Assembly (NCBI GenBank): GCA_949775045.1
Contig: OX459104.1
Coordinates: 5,067,306 to 5,131,305, forward strand
From: Metridium senile
Taxonomy: Eukaryota > Cnidaria > Anthozoa > Actiniaria > Metridiidae
DNA: 64,000 nucleotides
Direction: 5' to 3'
In this document: in pieces, positions 56,582 to 64,000 of the stretch
How positions within the stretch are numbered: the first letter of the stretch is position 1
Layout of the letters: the number at the start of each line of letters is the position of its first letter
The notes under the pieces: generated by a model
The model's database searches: none
Told to the model about the DNA's origin: nothing
Seen by the model: the letters and a program-made list of their open reading frames with translations, nothing else
Position numbers and translations under genes: made by a program

Positions 56582-56757
56582 GATCATATTCCTTCTTAGT
56601 GTACTATCACAAGGATGCCAATAATTTGTTTATGGTCAGACATGCTCAGGGTTTGGTTCATATGGGTAAACGTAACTTGACTGTTGGTCCCTATCATAGT
56701 GAAAGGAGTCTTAATTCTTATGCCTGTCGCATTCTTGATGCCAATAATGTTTGTTTA
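56582..56757 (+). pseudogene. PSMD2: PSMD2 (RPN1) fragment
   Basis: Reads [18 protein letters not shown] then [19 protein letters not shown], matching the conserved KDPNNLFMVRLAQGL...GPYHSDR-type block of the 19S base subunit PSMD2/RPN1 as I remember it. About 60 residues are present out of some 900. A near-repeat of GATGCCAATAAT...TTTATGGTCAGAC occurs at both ends (56615 and 56738). The frame runs on into PSMD7-derived sequence without a stop. Confidence 0.75.
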
Positions 56758-56761
56758 TGGT

Positions 56762-57412
56762 CAGACTTGATTTTTGGGCGTTTCGAACAGATTTGCCGTT
56801 TTCAAGAAGATGATAAAGATATATTAAATTGTCTGGTTTCTAAAATCATGATTTTTTGAAAAATAGGTATTTGATGTTTAAAAAAGTCAATGCACGAGAA
56901 AGAATAGTTTGATGGTACAACACTGGTCCAAAACAAAACATCAAAGATACAGAAATCAATGGACTGGTCAAAAGATACTGCAAAAATTCAGTTATAGTAA
57001 AAATTAATTCTAAACCCAAAGAACTTGGTCTTCCAGCAGATGCATATGTTTCAATTTGAAGACTGAGTACACGATAATGGTGGCCCCGCTACCAAGACAT
57101 TTGAACACATACCAAGCAAGGTTGGTGCTGAAGAAGGAAGTTGGAGCAGAACATCTTTCAAGGGATATCAAAAAACCATATTGCATGGACTCTGTCACGG
57201 CGTATTTCCAACCAGTTAATATCACTAAAAGGTATTCAAGCTCAGTTGTGTGACATACAAAACTATCTGGATCAAGAAGTTAACTGCCTATTGACCACAC
57301 TTTTGTCTATCAACTACAAGATGTATTCAACCTTGTTCCTAACTTCAATATCGAAGAGTTGTTTAAACCAGCCACAGTAGCAAACAGTGACAAGATGATG
57401 GTGGTGTGTGTA
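56762..57412 (+). pseudogene. PSMD7: PSMD7 pseudogene, dispersed copy fused behind PSMD2
   Basis: Begins at [17 protein letters not shown], the SNSFAVPF region in a shifted frame, and runs to the same GTGTGTGTAG end as unit 6. It contains the KKVNARERI, NPKELGL-type and RRISNQLISLKGIQ blocks in three frames. Confidence 0.82.
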
Positions 57413-58287
57413 GACAACTACTTTGGTCATCATACACCATCCACATTGTTATCACTTATTTTGTAAATTTGTAGTCTGTAAGTTATTTATTATTGTAAAT
57501 CATGTTGCTCAAATGTAGTGGTATAAATAGGAATGGATGGTACCACGCTGGTCCAAAACAAAACATCAATGAAACAGAAATCAATGGACTGGTCAAAACA
57601 TACTGCAAAAATTCAGTTGTAGTAATACGTAATGCCAAATCCAAAGAATGATAATGATAGCGATATTTTGTGTTATTCTTATTTAGGTTTCAGGTAAGCA
57701 AGACCTTGGTCTGTTTTGATTCATGGCAGAAGAAACAATATATAGCTCTTTTTAGCAGAACTTGTACTAACAGTCAATTTTTTGCGTTGTTTTCTTGAGT
57801 TTTCCTTTCTTTTTTTTTGCATATTTGTAAGCGACAGGATAAGGGAAAACAACTTTTGAAAAGTGAATAGAAAGCTTCGTCAAGTTCTAAGTATTGTACA
57901 TACTGACTAGAACTGGAAGAATTAAAAAAATGTTTAAGTGTGAGATTGAAATAAGTATCATTGTACCTACTTTGAAAAGAGAGAGACTTTCAGGTAATCT
58001 AAGAAAATTAATGCGAAATAAAACCGAAATTTCGCTTTCCGCAGATCACAACTTCGCAAGCTGAAGTCATGCAATCATGTACCAAAACAGCTGGAAATAT
58101 TTCAGAAAAATTGAACAGAATTGAATTAACAAAATAAAATCACACACATAACAACCTATTCTATCGACATTTTGTTTTCCTGGATTAAATAATGTTTTTG
58201 TAACGTACCTTGTTGTCGAACAAATAGGCCTGATTCAGTTTCCAAAGCAATAGACCATATGGTGCAGTTCTCAGAAGTCATTCGAGT
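57406..58287. repeat. Segmental duplication, copy 2, left part
   Basis: Matches 53512-54390 with scattered substitutions, up to CATTCGAGT where the insertion begins. Confidence 0.88.
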
Positions 58288-60020
58288 TTTTACAACACTT
58301 GTATGAATTCTCGTTCTCTGATTGGTTGATTTACCGTGATCAATAAGAGGACAGACACACTGTGCTCACGTCATCATGTCACGCAGAAAAAAAAATTTCG
58401 CTTTCAAATCTGCTTTGTTTTGCGGAAAAATGAATAATTTACAAGACTTTTCCGATTTTCAATTCCCACATTTTCCAGAAAGTGATGATTTTGTCCCAAA
58501 CTGGGATATTCTCGATGATGAATTAATGGCGTTGACACAGATCGCCGAAGATACATATGATAAAGCTAAAGAAGAGTCCGAGTCAAAGTCAGCTCGATTC
58601 GCGAAACTATCGGACAAAGATTTAACCAGTATTGTTACTAATGCTGAAGCAAAGGGGACGAAAAGAAACACTAAATGGATAATAAGTACAATTGAAGGTA
58701 ATTTATTTCGTATCATTTCAATATAAATAACAAGTTTACTTACGTTTTTGCGCTACTTTTTTTTACATAGAGTGGTGCCGCGAGCGAAATGTTACAGTCC
58801 AACCACTTATCGAGATGAGCGACGAGGCAGTAAACAACGTACTAAGAAGATTTTACGCTGAAGCCAGGACCAAAGAAGGACAGGAATACAGCCGGTCATC
58901 CCTTTTGGGTTTCAGAAATGCCGTTGAAAGATATTTTGCAGCAAACGATAGATCGATTTGTGAAGATATCAAAAAATCCAACCTATCAAAGTTCAAACCG
59001 TATGCTGGAATGCAAACTAAAGCTTAACCGTAAGCAAGGTAAAGAGAAAGTGGAGCACAAGCCAGTTATCGAGCCAAAAGACATCGATAAAATCAAATCA
59101 AGCGACTTTGTCAGTCCTCGAAGTCCTTCTGGTCTACTCCGACGAGTGTGGTTCATCGTAACTTTGTATTGGTGCCGACGTGGTAGCGTAGGACAAAGAG
59201 AACTTCGTCGAGATAGCTTCACCTTCTTGACAGACGCAGATGGACAAGACTACGCAATGATGACTCATTGTGAGCAATCAAAGAACCACCAGGGAGGAAT
59301 TGTGGAAAGGTCAAGCAATGAGAAAGAAACAAGGTTATATTCCACAGGTGAAGTTGATGACTCGTATTGGTGTCTCAAAAAGTACGTTAAGAGACTCCAT
59401 CCTTGCCAAAATGCTTTCTTTCAGAAACCCAATCCAAATGCCAAAGAGGAAGATCAAAGTTGGTACAATAACCAGCCCGTTGGAGTCAACAAATTGAGGA
59501 CCATGATGAAGGAGATTTCCGAGGGAGCAGCACTCTCGAAAACGTACACCAACCACTGTGTTCGTGCAACCACCATAACGATTTGGTCAAACGCTGAAAT
59601 TCCATCGCGGCACATAATGGCGATATCAGGGCATGCCAATGAACAAAGCATCTCCAACTACAATGCAAGGCCATCCGTTCAACAGCTGAAAAACTGTTCA
59701 AACGTCCTTTCAAACGCATTGGCAGCCCAAAGCACCTCGGGCGCCGTAGTTCCACTCGCAGTCCAAAACACAGTCCAAAACCTTCAACTTTGTCAGTCTT
59801 CAAATGCCAATACCATGAGAGAAAAATAAACCAATCACATAACGAGAATTTGACGTGTATTTGCCCATTTTCGCGCCTGTCAAAAATAAACCAATCACAT
59901 AACGAGAATTTGACGTGTATTTGCTTTGATCACGACTTGTCACACAATCTTGTCCAAATGTTCAATGTTTTTTGATTTTTTTACGCTTTTCTGATGTTTT
60001 CAAAATTAAATGTTGTAAAA
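58288..60020 (+). mobile_element. Probable Crypton unit
   Basis: The first bases TTTTACAACA and the block TGTTGTAAAA at 60011-60020 are inverse, and the recombinase gene fills the space between. Cryptons as known lack long inverted repeats; whether these ten bases are true ends cannot be decided from one copy. The left 5' flank carries CAATAAGAGGACAGACA, which recurs in inverse at about 60045 and in direct orientation at about 62263. Confidence 0.55.
58376..59829 (+). pseudogene. Crypton-type tyrosine recombinase, two exons, one frameshift
   Basis: Exon 1 (58376-58697) encodes MSRRKKNFAFKS to KWIISTIE. A 73-base intron with GT/AG follows, and exon 2 starts at 58771 with EWCRERN and the SDEAVNNVLRRFYAEARTK block usual in DUF3504/Crypton proteins. 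In the A6 run at 58971 the frame shifts by one base; after it the C-terminal half is open to 59829. There the catalytic set is present: Arg in WCRRGS, HCVR (about 59554-59565), SGHAN and the NYNARPS tyrosine. Such enzymes cut and join DNA through the tyrosine at a specific site. The single indel could be a sequencing error or a young mutation; otherwise the gene looks active. Confidence 0.85.
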
Positions 60021-60021
60021 A
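59830..60021. repeat. Tandem 55-base repeat after the recombinase
   Basis: ACCAATCACATAACGAGAAT followed by TTGACGTGTATTTGC occurs twice in direct order here (59831 and 59890) and once more at about 61748. Confidence 0.85.
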
Positions 60022-60313
60022 AACAAATTGCACATGGTTTTTTCGTTGTCTGTCCTCTTATTGACACACTCTTGACGTCATAAAATGTTCAAAACTTTGT
60101 CAGTCTTCAAATGCCAATACCATGAGTTTTCCTAGCGGCCTATTCAATGCTAGACTCAGATTTCAGCCGTTGGGGTTTCGTGCGCCCGCGATACTCTCCC
60201 CCGTAACGGCTGGGCGCATCGATTTGCCATTGTTTTTCTCAGCCAATCAGCGATTTGCCCCTCGAAAATCGAGGGGCATATAATTAATAAATTAAAATTC
60301 ATCGTGAACATTA

Positions 60314-60619
60314 TGACGGATAAGAGTGACTTCGAAAGTGCTTGTTCAAATGCTTTGAAATCGTTTGGTTTCGAGAAATCTAAGGATATTCAACGAAGGA
60401 ATAAGTAAAAGGCAAAGATGTTTTTGTTTATCTACTGACTGGCTCAGGAAAATCATTGATTTTCCAAACAGCCGCTTGTTTTCGACCATGGAAGGGTCGA
60501 GCGGATCCATTGTTTTGGTTATTTTACCTCTGGTTTCTCTCATGAGAGACCAAGAGAACTTCTTAACATCCAAAGACATTAAGACTGCCTTGATAGGCCA
60601 AGAAGAGGATGGCGAATGA
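60314..60619 (+). pseudogene. RecQ-like helicase N-terminal fragment, broken
   Basis: Starts MTDKSDFESACSNALKSFGF. The frame stops after DIQRRNK; a second frame carries KDVFVYLLTGSGKSLIFQT (Walker A GSGKS), and a third carries IVLVILPLVSLMRDQ, the next helicase motif. At least two frameshifts or small deletions separate them, and the DExH motif and everything beyond are absent. The start is duplicated at about 62171-62199. The sequence differs from the RecQ exon at 7025, so it was captured from another family member. Confidence 0.8.
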
Positions 60620-61470
60620 GTAATATGCTAAACAACTACGAAGTTTTCATTTTAAATTACGGCGGTGATTGTAAGTTGTCATTTGTATCGAAACTCGTAA
60701 TTATCTCTAAGAGCCGCTACGCAGGCTATAATTATCGTCTTTATACTTGATTTTTTTCTCGATAAACCTTAAATACACAGCTATATTCTTAGAATAACTA
60801 CATTTAAATCCAAAATGTTTACTTTCAAAATTAAAACTGGTTTATTATTCGCGGTTGTAACATATACTCAAGCGGCTCTATAAACGAGTCAACAATGTGA
60901 CTAATGTGTATCGAAACGACTCTAGCTGTAATCATCGTCTTTATTGCTTGAATTTTTTCTCGATAAACCTTAAATACACAGCTATATTCTTTGAATAACT
61001 ACATTTAAATCCAAAATGTTTACTTTCAAAATTAAAACTGGTTTATTATGCGCGGTTGTAACATATACTCAAGCGGCTCTCTTAACGAGTCAACAATGTG
61101 TATCGAAACGACTCTAGCTGTAATTTTACTTCTTTATTGTTTGATTATTCTTAAAATCCTATAAAAATGGACTATATACTTGGAATAAACAAAACGTTTA
61201 CCATTGAAATAGCTTTTGCGCTGATTTGTCTCGATCGTTCTTTTGACAAATAACATACCCGATGGAATTGCTAAATGATATGCAGGTTTTGCTAAGAGTT
61301 GTTTCGAATTGAATTCCAATCATTTACAAATTTTAATAAAAGATCTTTTGACAATCAGGCCGTTGGAAAGTTTATTTACATTAGCTTACATTTCAACAAA
61401 TTTTATTTCCGTTTCCGTTTTTTTATGCTATTAGCATAATTACGTCACGGACATGCGCGACACGTTTCGA
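60620..61470. repeat. Tandem 230-base repeat inside the MULE-like element
   Basis: The block with TTTTCTCGATAAACCTTAAA, CATTTAAATCCAAAATGTTT and TATACTCAAGCGGCTCT occurs at 60750-60910 and 60955-61115. The rest is AT-rich and non-coding. Confidence 0.75.
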
Positions 61471-61729
61471 AGCCGATGCGCCCAGCCGTTACGGGGGAGA
61501 GTATCGCGGGCGCACGAAACCCCAACGGCTGAAATCTGAGCCTAATTCAATGCTTGCACTATATCAACTGCTGATGTGTTTGTTCTCCCAAAAGGCAAAT
61601 AAAACTGTAAAAACTTTGCAATAAACTTTGAGAACACTTGTTCTTTTATAAACTGACATTTATCGACAACTTGCCAATGAGCTGTTTTTGATTGTAAAAA
61701 TTGATTAACCAATCACGTGCGCCCATTTT

Positions 61730-62199
61730 CGCGCCTGTCAAAAATAAACCAATCACATAACGAGAATTTGACGTGTATTTGCTTTGATCACGAGTTGTCA
61801 CACAATCTTGTCCAAATGTTCAATGTTTTTTGATATTTTTTTACGCTTTTCTGATGTTTTCAAAATTAAATGTTGTAAAAAACAAATTGCACATGGTTTT
61901 TTCGTTGTCTGTCCTCTTATTGACACACTCTTGACGTCATAAAATGTTCAAAACTTTGTCAGTCTTCAAATGCCAATACCATGAGTTTTCCTAGCGGCCT
62001 ATTCAATGCTAGACTCAGATTTCAGCCGTTGGGGTTTCGTGCGCCCGCGATACTCTCCCCCGTAACGGCTGGGCGCATCGACTTGCCATTGTTTTTCTCA
62101 GCCAATCAGCGATTTGCCCCTCGAAAATCGAGGGGCATATAATTAATAAATTAAAATTCATCGTGAACATTATGACGGATAAGAGTGACTTCGAAAGTC
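61730..62199. repeat. Direct duplicate of 59873-60337
   Basis: Repeats the recombinase 3' flank, the left end of the MULE-like element and the first ten codons of the RecQ fragment, then breaks into TCACTGCGCTCGCTGCGC. Confidence 0.88.
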
Positions 62200-62677
62200 A
62201 CTGCGCTCGCTGCGCTCGTGGTTCCACTTGAGTTTTGAACATTTTATGACGTCAAGAGTGTGTCAATAAGAGGACAGACAACTCAAAACCATGTGCAATT
62301 TGTTAAATTGAATCAACCGCTGTAATGAAGCACATCAAAAAATCCATTATAGTGTTTGCCTTTGAATTTTGATAAATTATTGAGAACTGAGGCATTTATA
62401 GTAAAAACTATTTTTAAAAACAAATGATTTTTTTAGGCATACATAAATATTCTAGAAGACATTATCAAAGATATTTGTTTAAAGTAGTTCAGCTTATTTT
62501 TTTGAAAGGTTTGTGAGCTTGTTTGTGAGTACGTGTGAAAACCTTTGATGCAGAGAATCATGTATGATATAAATAAGAACATATTATCATCATAACAACA
62601 TATACTGATTGAAGAAATTTTTGTGTTATCGCGCTGTAGCTCGCTGAGGTGCGAAATTTTTCCCTCAACTATATATG

Positions 62678-63148
<471 letters not shown>

Positions 63149-63843
63149 TATATATGTCATATATTTAAATACAACTACATAAATATTCCCTAACCTATGC
63201 ACATGCTAACTTAAATAAAACGTTAAACTACACAGTTAGCTATCAAAATATTACATTTAATTAAATAGTTCAGGAAACAGAGTGAAGAAAAAGTTAAGTT
63301 TATATACCGAAAAATATATATTTCATATAATAGAAACTTTTCCTATAATCTACACTACGATCCTTTAGTACATTTACTAAAACACTATATAGTTTTACTG
63401 CACTTTGTTGTTAATTTGCTGGTAAATTTGAAACTATCTCTTGCTCAAGCTGAGCCACACAGTTCGCGAAAGGCTAATACTTATTCACCGAACGCTAAGT
63501 CAATATGCAAGCTGAGTCATTTTCCAGTACAGAACTCACCATTTTCCCACTTAAAATCAACATAACATTAAAACTATATTTTGAATTACCTTACCTTAAA
63601 GAGCAGCCATACTTTCAAACTTTTGGGTGGATTATATTCACTTCTAAAGCACAGTTTTCACGTTAAGTCATTTATGTTTTTAGAGCATCGTTTAGACTCT
63701 AGAAGAAACTGCGTTGTCATGCTCATGTTATGGCAAAAGGCATGACGGGATAGGGGAATTTACCGAGCAACGTAGCTAGATATTCAATTTTAGAGAAGAA
63801 AGCCAGTTTGTGTGCCGAAAGCTTTGAACATTAGAACGTAAAT

Positions 63844-63886
63844 AGTGTGGCCATCGCTTTTGTAAAAATTGTATTACTCGATCCTT
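63844..63886 (+). pseudogene. Relic of a TRAF6-like RING exon, second copy
   Basis: Duplicate of 55745-55787 within the segmental duplication, with one further base lost (CGATCCTTATAA). Confidence 0.65.
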
Positions 63887-64000
63887 ATAAGTTCTCAAAC
63901 TCATTAATAATTGATAGGTAATATATTGAAATATGATTGTTGTAGTCAGGATTCATGATTTTACAAACGAATTAGGTTGTCTCTGACTAAATTTGATGAT

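Larger units (their letters stand above)
60152..61544. mobile_element. MULE-like element carrying a RecQ fragment
   Basis: Inverted ends of about 65 bases, with CTCAGATTTCAGCCGTTGGG at the left and the complement at the right, run through CGGCTGGGCGCATCGA. The ten bases ATTCAATGCT occur directly outside both ends (60142-60151 and 61545-61554). A 9-10-base duplication with long inverted repeats is typical of Mutator-like elements. There is no transposase; the payload is a RecQ-like helicase 5' part. Confidence 0.8.
58288..62306. mobile_element. 4.0-kb composite insertion (recombinase plus RecQ element)
   Basis: Bounded exactly by comparison with the empty site at 54390/54391; no target-site duplication is apparent. 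The left tip is TTTTACAACACTTG. The right end reads ACCATGTGCAATTTGTTAA, which is the inverse of an internal segment at 60022. The contents are a Crypton-type recombinase gene (58376-59829), a 72-base inverted pair at 60022-60093 and 62231-62304, a MULE-like RecQ element (60152-61544), and a direct duplication of about 470 bases (59873-60337 and 61730-62199). Confidence 0.85.

Overview
This is a 64-kb window of AT-rich, repeat-dominated animal nuclear DNA. Genes are split by introns with GT/AG borders, and there are no operons or Shine-Dalgarno sites. Most of the sequence is inverted-repeat transposons, decayed retroelements, microsatellites and duplications. The set of elements (a Crypton-type recombinase, RecQ-like helicase fragments inside inverted-repeat transposons, a tRNA-derived SINE type I know from corals, MITEs with TA or TTA target sites) suggests a cnidarian, probably an anthozoan. 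That assignment rests on recall, not on a search.

Region 1-13.4 kb is a mosaic of two repeat units in the order A-A-B-A-B. Unit A (about 1.5 kb) carries three MITEs. Unit B (about 4.1 kb, nearly identical copies 5,546 bp apart) carries a MITE, a large foldback, a third MITE and, at its end, an inverted-repeat transposon containing the first exon of a RecQ-like helicase.

Region 13.37-25.6 kb holds the one gene that looks intact: a six-exon TRAF6-like gene on the plus strand encoding a predicted 220-residue protein with a RING, TRAF zinc fingers and a short coiled coil, but no MATH/TRAF-C domain. Its introns are full of MITEs, microsatellites and local duplications, including an exon-5 copy without a splice acceptor.

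Region 25.9-46.9 kb has no confident host gene. It holds an ATCATT-type satellite interrupted by a 4.95-kb inverted-repeat element, MITEs and foldbacks, a minus-strand reverse-transcriptase relic with a readable YADD motif, and SINE relics.

Region 46.9-53.5 kb is a tandem array of six roughly 1.13-kb units, each a broken, apparently intronless copy of PSMD7 (RPN8), a subunit of the 26S proteasome. A seventh copy at 56.8-57.4 kb is fused to a fragment of PSMD2 (RPN1), another subunit of the 19S particle, and next to a LINE reverse-transcriptase fragment.

Region 53.5-64 kb is a segmental duplication. Its second copy is interrupted by a 4.0-kb composite insertion (58288-62306) whose empty site is preserved in the first copy. 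The insertion holds a Crypton-type tyrosine recombinase gene (two exons, one frameshift) and a 1.39-kb MULE-like element that carries a broken RecQ-like helicase 5' part. TRAF, PSMD and RecQ fragments appear to have been moved and copied here by mobile elements; only the TRAF6-like gene looks functional, and the recombinase is close to functional.
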